A DNA stretch of 9,221 nt from Bacteroidales bacterium (GCA_028696755.1 JAQVGK010000107.1:1-9221); one strand, 5' to 3'. Counted from the stretch's first letter, positions 1 to 7,158 are shown. Notes: generated by a model from the sequence alone, not told the origin. Numbers and translations are program-made.

Positions 1-45
1 ATAACTACTCCACGCTCTAAAGAATTTGCTAAGAAATATTACTAA
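1..45 (+). CDS. Possible C-terminal end of an upstream gene (partial)
   Basis: Frame 1 is open from the window edge and reads ITTPRSKEFAKKYY before a TAA at 43-45. The other two plus frames hit stops within the first 20 bases. A lysine- and tyrosine-rich tail followed by a transcription terminator at 156-208 fits the end of a plus-strand gene converging on the gene at 240-1859. Fourteen codons are too few to name a family, and the open frame could be chance. Confidence 0.35.
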   Translation: MTTPRSKEFAKKYY

Positions 46-155
46 TTACAGAAGGATAAAAGCAAATTCTCAGAAATTTTTGAGTTTAGTCAAATGTGAT
101 TTGGGTGTTAATTTGCGGAAGTCAGGAAAAAGTCTATAGGTTAGAAAATATTTGC

Positions 156-208
156 AAAAAAGCAGACCTGACAAGTTTTGACAACTCGTCAGGTCTGCTT
201 TTTTTTTT
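156..208. terminator. Bidirectional intrinsic terminator
   Basis: A perfect 12-bp stem pairs 161-172 (agcagacctgac) with 188-199 (gtcaggtctgct). Four further pairs (174-177 with 183-186) extend it above one mismatch, leaving a 5-base loop. On the plus strand a run of ten T follows (199-208). On the minus strand the A run at 156-161 supplies the U tract. It can therefore end transcription both from the left edge and from the minus-strand gene whose stop is at 240-242. Confidence 0.88.
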
Positions 209-239
209 GTTATCTCTGGTGAAATCGTATATTTTGCAA

Positions 240-1859
240 CTAAAACTTAGGACTACTCATCGACCTATACTGCTTAGTATTTACTGTATGTTCCTTAGGA
301 TATTTTACGCTGTAGCCAAAAGTGAATTTCTTAGATTCGCTCGGTTTAAGAGTAACATTCCAAGTAACTTTGCCAGTAACAGTATTGTATTCAGCACCCG
401 AAAGTTCACCAACCGTAACTTCAATTTCGCTCTCGCGAGAAACTGGAACTTGGTCAACTATATTAAGTTTTACATCAACATTGCGGTTGTTTTTAACAAG
501 TATGTCGTATTGGAAGCTTTCTTTACGGCTATTTCCAAGCAAGCTCTTTTTTGTATATTCCTCAACACGAGTACGTTTTATCGAAACCTGTTTGTCGCGA
601 CCAAAAGAAAGCTCTAACGTATCATTAAGAGTGCCAGTGCTCAGTTGAGAAACTCCCAGATATGTCTCACCAAAATATACGTTCATCTCACCATCAATTA
701 AATTAAGAGCTTCCCAGCCAGTAATTTTTCCAATTAGATAAACATTTGACTCAAACTTTGGAACTGCGTAATGGCTAAAATCTGCATTTAGCGAATACTC
801 GGTTACATCAATTGTGTAAGGTTTGCCATCAGCAGGAATGTTGTATTTTTTTGCAATTTCAAACTCAACACTAATCTCAGAAACCGCTACGGTGTTGTAG
901 GAAATGTTTTCATCCAGTACTTGATACTGTGCTGCTTCGAATTGACGATATTCGTTTTTAATAGCATTATCGTAATATCCGCCCTTTGCAGGAGAATTGC
1001 TTGCAAAATTCAAATCCCAGGTTGTAATGGTGGGAGCCGAAGCACCTTGTAATGGATCCCCTGTTGATAATTTCATTTTTACACTTTGCCATGCAACACC
1101 AGTATTATTAAACACTTTTGCTTTGTATTTCATTTCAACTGGCTGGCCAATTTCTTTGGCTTTAAGATCGTAGCTTGGAGCCCATCCACATTTACCTGCA
1201 ATATAGCTTATGGCAAAGATTCCAGTAATGTTTGACGCCGCTTCATATTCAATAACAATCTTCTTGAAATTCATATTGTTTGTTACTAAAATCTTGCTTT
1301 TACGAATATTAATGTCGTTGATTTTTTCATTTTCGGCAGTTATTAGATTATCGATTCTGGTAATTTCTTGTATGATTGCATAGGTTCTTTCACGATAATA
1401 TGTTGATGCAACTTTTAAATCAGCAATATTAACACCACTGTTATCACCAGCTATCGACATGTTTTTTACCAAATGATCGCGTTCAGCCTCGAACGATGCT
1501 TTCTCGTTTACAAATCCAGTAATCTTTGCGTTAAGAAGTTTTATCGAATCGTTCATTCTTTTCACTTCTGGAAAGTTTATTTCAGGATTGTCGTAATAAT
1601 CAGCCACCGAAACCGAAAGAATCTCGATGTCCTGCGAGTTTGATATTTGTACAGAATTGTTTATCGCCTGTGGACTGATATTCGTGATTTCGAATATTCC
1701 ACGACCTTTTGTGAGATTTACCGATGATTTTGCTTTTACTTCGGCACCATAAAGATAAACAGTAACCTCATCAATTTCTGCTTTTCCAGTAATTGGTTTT
1801 TGAGCAAATACACTTCCTGCTGCAATCAGCAATGCGAAAAGAATTGTTAGATTTTTCAT
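240..1859 (-). CDS. Exported DUF4140/DUF4139 (mucoidy inhibitor A-like) protein
   Basis: 539 residues. The start MKNLTILFALLIAAGSVFAQ is a classic signal peptide, cleaved near residues 19-20, so the protein acts outside the cytoplasm. Residues about 30-130 match the DUF4140 N-terminal region (VTVYLYGAEV, a rise to GRGIFEITNISP). Residues about 95-195 are charged and heptad-like, probably coiled coil. Residues about 215-535 are DUF4139, with the hallmark GWAPSYDLKA at 225-234 and a late beta-rich part containing VPVSRESEIEV and WNVTLKPSESKKFTFGY. The family has sometimes been called mucoidy inhibitor MuiA; its biochemical role is not established, so none is assigned. No T9SS sorting domain or lipobox is visible, which suggests a periplasmic location. 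It is monocistronic here, with a -7-like element 28-35 bases upstream and the terminator at 156-208 downstream. The family call is confident; the function is unknown. Confidence 0.88.
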   Translation of the reverse strand: MKNLTILFALLIAAGSVFAQKPITGKAEIDEVTVYLYGAEVKAKSSVNLTKGRGIFEITNISPQAINNSVQISNSQDIEILSVSVADYYDNPEINFPEVKRMNDSIKLLNAKITGFVNEKASFEAERDHLVKNMSIAGDNSGVNIADLKVASTYYRERTYAIIQEITRIDNLITAENEKINDINIRKSKILVTNNMNFKKIVIEYEAASNITGIFAISYIAGKCGWAPSYDLKAKEIGQPVEMKYKAKVFNNTGVAWQSVKMKLSTGDPLQGASAPTITTWDLNFASNSPAKGGYYDNAIKNEYRQFEAAQYQVLDENISYNTVAVSEISVEFEIAKKYNIPADGKPYTIDVTEYSLNADFSHYAVPKFESNVYLIGKITGWEALNLIDGEMNVYFGETYLGVSQLSTGTLNDTLELSFGRDKQVSIKRTRVEEYTKKSLLGNSRKESFQYDILVKNNRNVDVKLNIVDQVPVSRESEIEVTVGELSGAEYNTVTGKVTWNVTLKPSESKKFTFGYSVKYPKEHTVNTKQYRSMSSPKF

Positions 1860-1886
1860 TCGTCAAGTTTTTTGGGTTTGTTAAAG

Positions 1887-1894
1887 CAAAGGTA
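1887..1894 (-). promoter_or_regulatory. Bacteroidota -7 promoter element for the DUF4139 gene
   Basis: Read on the minus strand this is TACCTTTG, an exact fit to the Bacteroidota sigma-70 -7 consensus TAnnTTTG, placed 28-35 bases before the ATG. That would give a leader of roughly 20 bases. No TTTG-like -33 element is visible at the usual 19-21 base spacing, so support rests on one element and its position. Confidence 0.42.
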
Positions 1895-1948
1895 CAAAAA
1901 GTTTTTAATTGGTTGTATGGATGGGGGAAATCATAGAATTAAATTCTA

Positions 1949-1983
1949 ATATCCAATATCTAAATCCTAAACAATATTAAATT
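1949..1983 (+). repeat. 35-bp direct repeat, copy 1
   Basis: This copy starts atatccaatatctaaatcc and matches 2131-2165 at 33 of 35 positions, the two differences both being T here and C there. The copies start 182 bases apart. The element is non-coding. Confidence 0.8.
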
Positions 1984-2065
1984 ACAAATATCAAATAACA
2001 AATCACAATTATTACTGCTACGTTTGTGATTTGGAATTTTGGTTTTGTGTTTGCTTAGGATTTAG
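1960..2065. repeat. Imperfect inverted repeat, possible MITE-like or extragenic palindromic element
   Basis: The left arm ctaaatcctaaacaa (1960-1974) matches the reverse complement of the right arm at 2051-2065 in 14 of 15 positions. Inside it a perfect 10-bp hairpin pairs 1999-2008 (caaatcacaa) with 2024-2033 (ttgtgatttg) around a 15-base loop. Nested inverted arms with no open reading frame suggest a dispersed non-coding repeat. A target-site duplication is not evident, so mobility is only a possibility. Confidence 0.55.
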
Positions 2066-2098
2066 TGCTTGGGATTTAGGATTTTAAGCACAACCGAA

Positions 2099-2112
2099 CC
2101 GCCAACTGGCGG
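2099..2112. repeat. Short GC-rich hairpin
   Basis: ccgcc (2099-2103) pairs with ggcgg (2108-2112) around aact. It is a GC-rich island in a strongly AT-rich stretch, next to the sequence gtgagctcaacgaagtt. It has no T tract, so it is not a standard terminator. It may belong to the repeat cluster around it. Confidence 0.45.
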
Positions 2113-2130
2113 TGAGCTCAACGAAGTTAA

Positions 2131-2165
2131 ATATCCAATATCTAAATCCCAAACAATATCAAATT
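2131..2165 (+). repeat. 35-bp direct repeat, copy 2
   Basis: Second copy of the repeat at 1949-1983, with 33 of 35 bases identical. Its core ctaaatcccaa (2142-2152) also occurs perfectly inverted at 2069-2079, so the unit is present in both orientations within about 220 bases. Confidence 0.8.
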
Positions 2166-2284
2166 TTAAAATTCAAAATTCAAAACAGATAGTGCATATT
2201 TTGTAGCCGTTGTAATTTGCAATTTTAAAATTTGCACCAAATTTACCGTTAACTCATTGCAGATTGCCGTTCCCTAATTATGCC

Positions 2285-2315
2285 TTTACAAAGGAGATTT
2301 GTCGCCATACATTTG
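2285..2315 (+). promoter_or_regulatory. Promoter for the two-gene operon at 2340-5584
   Basis: TACATTTG at 2308-2315 fits the -7 consensus TAnnTTTG exactly. TTTA at 2285-2288 is a 3-of-4 match to the -33 TTTG element with 19 bases between them, a normal Bacteroidota spacing. Transcription would begin around 2320, leaving a leader of about 20 bases. This argues against translation starting at the ATG at 2280, which would lie upstream of the transcript start. Confidence 0.5.
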
Positions 2316-2339
2316 TCTCAAACCTTAAAATTTAAAATT

Positions 2340-2816
2340 ATGAAAGCAACAATTCTAGCAATTCTGATACTTATGGCAATAGCTCTGAGTGCTCAGGAAA
2401 TTTCCTCATCGGTGGTGTCAGCATCTGGTGGAGTTTTTACGAATGAAAACCTTAGTATGTCGTGGTCAATCGGCGAACCCGTTACCGAAACTTGGGAGAA
2501 TGGTTCGTTTATTATTACTCAGGGTTTTCAACAATCCAACTACACAATTACAAGGATAAACAAACCTGGAAAAGTGTCGTTCACAGTAGATGTATTTCCA
2601 AATCCTGTTTCCGATTATTTGAATATCTCAGTACAGGATAATAGCGAAAATGCCGATTATATTCTTTATGATTTGAATGGACAGATTGTTTCAAATGGAA
2701 AAATCATTGGAAACAATACAATGATTAATATGAGTAAACTTCCTGCTTCTACTTATATGCTTCGTATCCATGGAAATAATAAAACAGCAGATTTTAAAAT
2801 TATTAAAAACCAATAA
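2340..2816 (+). CDS. Small secreted protein with T9SS type A sorting domain
   Basis: 158 residues from the ATG at 2340. The frame stays open back to an ATG at 2280, but MKATILAILILMAIALSAQ is a clean signal peptide only with the later start, and the predicted promoter lies between the two ATGs. Residues about 24-64 form a short module (SASGGVF..., SWSIGEPVTETW, TQGFQQ) of a kind I associate with small Bacteroidota exported proteins, usually just before the sorting domain. Residues about 82-158 are a T9SS type A C-terminal domain: VFPNPVSDYLNISV, YILYDLNGQIV, INMSKLPASTYMLRI and a basic FKIIKNQ end. If the sorting domain is removed by the T9SS sortase PorU, the mature protein is only about 60 residues. 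The next gene starts 11 bases later, so the two are almost certainly co-transcribed. The export route is well supported; the role of the passenger is unknown. Confidence 0.85.
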   Translation: MKATILAILILMAIALSAQEISSSVVSASGGVFTNENLSMSWSIGEPVTETWENGSFIITQGFQQSNYTITRINKPGKVSFTVDVFPNPVSDYLNISVQDNSENADYILYDLNGQIVSNGKIIGNNTMINMSKLPASTYMLRIHGNNKTADFKIIKNQ

Positions 2817-2827
2817 ATTTTACAACT

Positions 2828-5584
2828 ATGAAAAATTTTATTTTAACCGGAATAATTCTGTTTTTAAGCCTCACAGTTTTAGCACAAACCCCGGCAATGT
2901 TTAGTTATCAGGCTGTTATAAGAAATTCTGAATCAGAACTATTGGTTAACGAGGATGTAAATATTACTGTAGAAATCATTAAATCTTCGTTAGATGGTGA
3001 TGTGGTTTTTGCTGAAGAACATCAGACAACCACAAATAATTATGGATTAGTTAGTCTCAAAATTGGTTCGGTAAATCCAATTGATGCAATTGACTGGGGT
3101 GCAGATGTGTATTTTGTGCGAATTTCTGTTGATGATGTTGAAATGGGTACAAGTCAGTTACTTAGCGTTCCTTATGCAATGCATGCAAAAACAGTGGACA
3201 ACATGTTTAGTGGTAATTACTCTGATCTCGCTGGAACACCTGATTTAAGTGGTTTTATTACAGAAATCCCAGAACAGAGTATCGGAGATTTATCTGATGT
3301 CGATTTAAACGGGTTAAGTGATAATCAGATTCTTAAATACAATGCTGTATTAGGAAAGTGGATTGCAATTGACGTTGCAGCAGCATCAGAAACCGACCCT
3401 GAGTTTAATGCTAGTCCTGCAGCCACAATTACAAATGCTGGAAGTGGAATGGTTATTACTAATGATGAGAGATTAAAGCTTGCAGGAATAGAAACAGGAG
3501 CTGAAGTAAATGTTAATGCTGACTGGAACGCAATAGAGGGAGATTCACAGATTTTAAATAAACCAGCACTTTCACTTGTAGCACTTAGCGGTAATTATAA
3601 TGATTTGGTAAATGTCCCCGAATTATTTGACGGAACATGGTCAAGTCTTTCAGGCAAACCTACATTATCTGCTGTTGCAACATCTGGAGATTATGGCGAC
3701 TTAAATAATACACCAGATTTGTTCGATGGAACATGGACAAGTCTTACTGGTAAACCAAATTTTTCAACTGTTGCCACAACAGGTAATTACAGTGATTTAA
3801 ATGGGTTGCCCTCAATTTTTGATGGAACATGGGCAAGTTTAAGTGGTAAACCAAACTTCTCCGCAGTAGCAACAAGTGGTGATTACAATGACCTAAGTAA
3901 TAAACCGGTTACAATCACTCCTGCACAGTCTTCGGCAATTGATGCGAATACTATAAAAAGATCATATCCTTTGGCAGATGAAACTAAACTTGCTGGAATT
4001 CAAGCTGGTGCAGAGGTAAATGTAAATGCCGATTGGAATGCAGTTGCTGGAAATGCTCAGATATTAAATAAACCAGCTTTGTCGTCATTGGCTCTAACTG
4101 GCAATTTTAATGATATCATAAATAAACCAACTACATTGGCTGGATATGGAATTGTTGATGCAATGTCAACATCTCATGCTGCAAATTCGGTTACTTCTAC
4201 AAATATATCTAACTGGAACACTGCTTACTCATGGGGAAATCATGCCGGAATATATAGATCATCAACCTGGGTGCCAGCATGGACAGATGTTACAGGAAAA
4301 CCAAGTTTTGCAACAGTAGCAACAAGTGGTAATTATTCAGACTTGTCAGGCAGACCTTCGTTGGCAACAGTTGCAACTTCGGGCAGCTATAACGACCTTT
4401 CAAATAAACCTACATTTTCAACAGTAGCAACAAGCGGCAATTATTCAGATCTTTCTGGTCGTCCTACTTTTGCAACTGTGGCTACCACTGGTAATTATTC
4501 GGATCTCTCTGGCAAACCAATTTTATCAACTGTTGCAACATCTGGAAGTTATACAGATCTAATCGACAAACCAACATATTCAACTGTTGCTAGCACAGGA
4601 AATTATTCCGATTTATCGGGCACTCCAAATCTTACACTGTATGCAACTAAAGATATGAATGCTGAAAATATAACCAATTTAGCAAATCCAGTAAACAATC
4701 AGGACGCAGCAACAAAATCATATGCTGACATGAAATTCCAGATGCTTTTAAACTACATGGTTGAAACTGGTGCTGATATTCAGGGATTACTTGATGCTGG
4801 TGTTAGCATCGAAGAACTTGTCGAAGCCGAAGCATCTATAGCCGATCTTATCGCTGGTGGAGCTAATGTTTTAGATTTGTTTAACTGGGGTGTTTGTGTT
4901 GGAACACTAAGAAAAGCAGGAGCACAAGAGGCTGATTTAATTGCTGCCGGACTTGTTGGTACAGTTACAGATTTCGAAGGAAATGTTTATGGTTGGGTTA
5001 AAATTGGAAATCAGATTTGGATGGATGAAAACTTAAAATCAACAAAGTATTCGGATGGTGGATTAATTCCTGGTTATAACGCTTATGAATATAACTCGGC
5101 AAATGTACCTATTTATGGTTATCTATACGGCTACGAAGGTGCACTTAGAAATGCAGCATCTACAAATGCAAATCCTAGCGGAGTGCAAGGTGCTTGTCCT
5201 ACAGGATGGCATATACCAAGTATGTCAGAATGGGATCAAATGTTTGACTTTTTAACTGAAGAAGCTTATGGAATTGATGCCTTAAATGTTGGTAAATCTT
5301 TAGCAAGTAACAGTTTGTGGATGAGTAGCCCAACAACAAATCATGTTGGTAATGATTTAGCTTCAAACAATGATTCCGGCTTTGATGCCCTTCCTGCTGG
5401 TAACAGAAATTCCGCAATGGGTTGGTGTACTGAACTTGGACAAGTGGCTCACTTTTATTCTACAAACTGGTCTCTATCTTCTGATGTTTATGTTAATCAT
5501 TATGGACTATATTATAACGAAACTCAAGCTACATATCTTCATCAAAGATTTAGTGGTTACTCAATCAGATGCGTAAAAGACTAG
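2828..5584 (+). CDS. Exported fibre-like repeat protein with C-terminal FISUMP domain
   Basis: 918 residues. The signal peptide is residues 1-20 (ends TVLAQ). Residues about 21-122 are a conserved Bacteroidota N-terminal module: FSYQAVIRNSESELLVNEDV, TNNYGLVSLKIG, IDWGADVYFVRISVD, SQLLSVPYAMHA. Residues about 126-634 form a shaft of phage-tail-fibre-like units: twelve copies of [ST]G-x-[YF]-x-D-[LI]-xxx-P, two of LAGI..GAEVNVNADWNA, plus LAGYGIVDAM, WNTAYSWGNHAGIY and ITNLANPVNNQDAATKSYAD. Residues 652-711 are six 10-residue repeats (LLDAGVSIEE-like), probably helical. Residues about 712-918 are a FISUMP (Fibrobacter succinogenes major paralogous) domain, with FEGNVYGWVKIGNQIWMDENL, CPTGWHIPSMSEW, GFDALPAGNR and the closing GYSIRCVKD. 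There is no T9SS sorting domain, so the surface-anchoring route is unclear. A surface fibre or adhesin is inferred from architecture, not shown. A terminator follows 24 bases after the stop. Confidence 0.85.
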   Translation: MKNFILTGIILFLSLTVLAQTPAMFSYQAVIRNSESELLVNEDVNITVEIIKSSLDGDVVFAEEHQTTTNNYGLVSLKIGSVNPIDAIDWGADVYFVRISVDDVEMGTSQLLSVPYAMHAKTVDNMFSGNYSDLAGTPDLSGFITEIPEQSIGDLSDVDLNGLSDNQILKYNAVLGKWIAIDVAAASETDPEFNASPAATITNAGSGMVITNDERLKLAGIETGAEVNVNADWNAIEGDSQILNKPALSLVALSGNYNDLVNVPELFDGTWSSLSGKPTLSAVATSGDYGDLNNTPDLFDGTWTSLTGKPNFSTVATTGNYSDLNGLPSIFDGTWASLSGKPNFSAVATSGDYNDLSNKPVTITPAQSSAIDANTIKRSYPLADETKLAGIQAGAEVNVNADWNAVAGNAQILNKPALSSLALTGNFNDIINKPTTLAGYGIVDAMSTSHAANSVTSTNISNWNTAYSWGNHAGIYRSSTWVPAWTDVTGKPSFATVATSGNYSDLSGRPSLATVATSGSYNDLSNKPTFSTVATSGNYSDLSGRPTFATVATTGNYSDLSGKPILSTVATSGSYTDLIDKPTYSTVASTGNYSDLSGTPNLTLYATKDMNAENITNLANPVNNQDAATKSYADMKFQMLLNYMVETGADIQGLLDAGVSIEELVEAEASIADLIAGGANVLDLFNWGVCVGTLRKAGAQEADLIAAGLVGTVTDFEGNVYGWVKIGNQIWMDENLKSTKYSDGGLIPGYNAYEYNSANVPIYGYLYGYEGALRNAASTNANPSGVQGACPTGWHIPSMSEWDQMFDFLTEEAYGIDALNVGKSLASNSLWMSSPTTNHVGNDLASNNDSGFDALPAGNRNSAMGWCTELGQVAHFYSTNWSLSSDVYVNHYGLYYNETQATYLHQRFSGYSIRCVKD
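3479..3571 (+). repeat. 31-residue coding repeat, copy 1
   Basis: Encodes residues 218-248 of the fibre-like protein, LAGIETGAEVNVNADWNA through ILNKPAL. Copy 2 (3989-4081) differs at only a few residues, but its codons differ more, which suggests selection on the protein after an older duplication. The LAGI.xGAEVN motif is common in phage tail-fibre shafts. Confidence 0.8.
3626..3913 (+). repeat. Three 96-bp (32-residue) tandem coding repeats
   Basis: Three units begin at 3626, 3722 and 3818, residues 267-298, 299-330 and 331-362. Each reads FDGTW-x-SL-[ST]-GKP, then VAT-[ST]-G-[DN]-Y-x-DL. Spacing is exact. Codon choice differs between units, so they are not a recent slippage product. Confidence 0.85.
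3989..4081 (+). repeat. 31-residue coding repeat, copy 2
   Basis: Encodes residues 388-418 (LAGIQAGAEVNVNADWNA through ILNKPAL) and pairs with 3479-3571, starting 510 bases downstream. It leads directly into another G-N-F-N-D-I-xxx-P unit, as copy 1 leads into G-N-Y-N-D-L, so the duplication probably covered more than the 31 residues listed. Confidence 0.8.
4304..4627 (+). repeat. Six 54-bp (18-residue) tandem coding repeats
   Basis: Six units without gaps cover residues 493-600, each of the form xx-[AS]-TVA-[TS]-[ST]-G-[NS]-Y-[SNT]-DL-xxx-P (first unit SFATVATSGNYSDLSGRP). The unit equals the second part of the 32-residue repeat at 3626-3913 without its FDGTW insert. Such units build trimeric shafts in phage tail fibres. 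Confidence 0.87.
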
Positions 5585-5607
5585 AATTATCTCTGATATA
5601 CTAAAAC

Positions 5608-5639
5608 AAAAAGCCGGAAGTAAATCACCCGGCTTTTTT
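5608..5639. terminator. Bidirectional intrinsic terminator between the fibre gene and nrfA
   Basis: A 10-bp stem pairs 5608-5617 (aaaaagccgg) with 5629-5638 (ccggcttttt) around an 11-base loop. On the plus strand the T run 5634-5639 serves the gene ending at 5584. On the minus strand the A run at 5608-5612 becomes U and serves nrfA, whose stop lies at 5647-5649, just before the hairpin in that direction. Confidence 0.88.
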
Positions 5640-5646
5640 GTTTCAT

Positions 5647-7158
5647 TTATTTTATTCGTTTTGGCTCTGGCATTTTTGCTTCTCGTTCTTCAGCTTGTTT
5701 TAACCAAACAGGCAATTTGTCCTTTAACCAAGCATCTTTTTCTGACTGGAGTTTATTCATGTCGAGTCCAATATATTCCTGAGCTTTAGATTTTGTGCTT
5801 AAGTCTGGCATTTCAACTGGCTTATTATAACCTAATTCGGCAAGCAATCTGGCGATTTCTACACGTGCATGAGATACCTTTTCGATACCGGCAGAAATAA
5901 CTCTCAAACATTCGGCAGGAGAGTGGAAACTGCCACCGTGTGATGCTGCAACATAATCCCATCTCCATTGTGCTGCACGAATATAGTCTTGAATTGGTTT
6001 TAATTGTTCGTCGCTAGCTCCAAGTTCAATAGCATACGCAGTTTCGATATGAGCTTTTACGAGCAAATCCTCAAGCAATATCTTTTGCTGATAAACTTTA
6101 TCCTGTCTGTCGTAAACATTCGCTATAAGTTCATCTTTAGATTCACGGTGACAAACCATACATGAGTTTTCGATATTATTTAGTGGACTCTGAATTTTAT
6201 GATCAGTAACTTTCTGAGAACCTTCGCGAACATAAGGCATGTGGCAATCGGCACAAGAAATTCCACGTGCATGGTGAATTCCAGTTGTGTAGATTTCATA
6301 ATCAGGATGCTGTGCCTTAATCATCGGAGTTTTACTTAATGGATGAACCCAATCGGTAAACTCATAAGAATCGTAATATTCTTCCATCGATTCAGCGCTC
6401 ATGCCTTTGTCCCATGGAAATGTAACATATTTTCCTTCCCCTTTAAAATAATACTCAACGTGACATTGAGCACATGTTAAACTCCGACGCTCGTTTACAG
6501 ATGTAGCGTGAATATCTTTATTCTGTCTCTGATATGCTTCAATTAGTGGAACTTGTTTAACTTTTAATGTCATGTCGGATGCATTATGACAATTTGCACA
6601 ACCAATCGGATTAACAACCTCCGAGAGCATCTGAGACCATGGTGTCTTAAAGAATTTCTCAGCGCCAATTTCGTTTATTACTCTTGGAACATCAGGACTT
6701 TTGCATGTCCAGCAACTTGATGATTGCATATCTTTTGTGTTTTCATCAGGAGTGCCAGTTCTTAAAGTTTTATGAACATCTGTAACCGCGTAAATATGAC
6801 CACGTGGCTGATTATAATCTCTTGCAAATGCATATCCTGCAAATAATATTACCAATCTTGGGTCTTCTTCAAGCGCATCTCTCATCGAATTGCCATTATA
6901 CTTTGAATTGTAACTTGTATCGGCCATTTTTTGATACCCTTCATACTCTCGTGGATAAGCTTTGCCCCACATTTCGTTGCGAGGTTCAAACTCATCGAGT
7001 TCGTATAATGGAACATTAAGCAAAGTAGCCTCGGTACGTCTTTGAATTATCGAAGCTGCTAGCATTCCAAGAATAAAAACAATTCCCGTAGTACCTATAA
7101 ATAATACCCAGCCTGTCCAAGGTCTTTTCTCAACTAAATTGCGTAAACTGAATTTCAT
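5647..7158 (-). CDS. nrfA: NrfA, pentaheme ammonia-forming cytochrome c nitrite reductase
   Basis: Reduces nitrite to ammonium with six electrons on the outer face of the cytoplasmic membrane. I chose the ATG at 7158 (503 residues): the frame extends 13 codons upstream to 7197, but those codons are low-complexity AT-rich leader and MKFSLRNLVEKRPWTGW gives a normal basic start. Residues about 14-38 are a membrane segment (WVLFIGTTGIVFILGMLAA), an uncleaved anchor or signal. The heme sites are CWTCK at 149-153 (lysine-ligated active-site heme), then CANCH 187-191, CAQCH 229-233, CADCH 302-306 and CMVCH 333-337. By alignment to the well-studied enzymes, the catalytic residues are Arg133 (LRTG), Tyr236 (HVEYYF) and His284 (KAQHP), and calcium ligands fit Glu235, Tyr236, Lys281 and Gln283. 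All are present, so the enzyme should be active. It lies 52 bases downstream of nrfH in one operon; no cytochrome c maturation gene follows. Confidence 0.97.
   Translation of the reverse strand: MKFSLRNLVEKRPWTGWVLFIGTTGIVFILGMLAASIIQRRTEATLLNVPLYELDEFEPRNEMWGKAYPREYEGYQKMADTSYNSKYNGNSMRDALEEDPRLVILFAGYAFARDYNQPRGHIYAVTDVHKTLRTGTPDENTKDMQSSSCWTCKSPDVPRVINEIGAEKFFKTPWSQMLSEVVNPIGCANCHNASDMTLKVKQVPLIEAYQRQNKDIHATSVNERRSLTCAQCHVEYYFKGEGKYVTFPWDKGMSAESMEEYYDSYEFTDWVHPLSKTPMIKAQHPDYEIYTTGIHHARGISCADCHMPYVREGSQKVTDHKIQSPLNNIENSCMVCHRESKDELIANVYDRQDKVYQQKILLEDLLVKAHIETAYAIELGASDEQLKPIQDYIRAAQWRWDYVAASHGGSFHSPAECLRVISAGIEKVSHARVEIARLLAELGYNKPVEMPDLSTKSKAQEYIGLDMNKLQSEKDAWLKDKLPVWLKQAEEREAKMPEPKRIK

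Larger units (their letters stand above)
1860..2339. other. Gene-free AT-rich divergent intergenic region with repeats
   Basis: This 480-bp stretch separates the divergent genes that start at 1859 (minus) and 2340 (plus). I find no convincing coding sequence. The open frame beginning at 2280 is only an upstream extension of the gene at 2340. The middle (about 1940-2186) is made of low-complexity words such as aaatcctaaac, caaatcacaa and aaattttaaaattcaaaa in direct and inverted copies, listed separately. A near-palindrome, tgcaattttaaaatttgca, lies at 2218-2236. Promoter elements sit near both ends. Confidence 0.75.

Noticed and set aside
96..648. Open frames on the plus strand at 96-617 and 322-648
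   Set aside because: They lie antisense to the well-supported DUF4139 gene, have low-complexity unfamiliar translations, and one runs straight through the terminator hairpin.
2280..2339. Longer N-terminus (20 extra residues) for the small T9SS protein
   Set aside because: It would place a non-signal sequence ahead of a clean signal peptide, and it starts upstream of the predicted transcription start.
5199..5576. Open frames overlapping the FISUMP end (5199-5417 minus, 5370-5576 plus)
   Set aside because: Both overlap a clear FISUMP coding region in other frames and show no recognisable motif.
2828..5584. Prophage tail-fibre gene
   Set aside because: It has a Sec signal peptide, a Bacteroidota N-terminal module and a FISUMP end, and there is no phage structural, lysis or integrase gene in the window.
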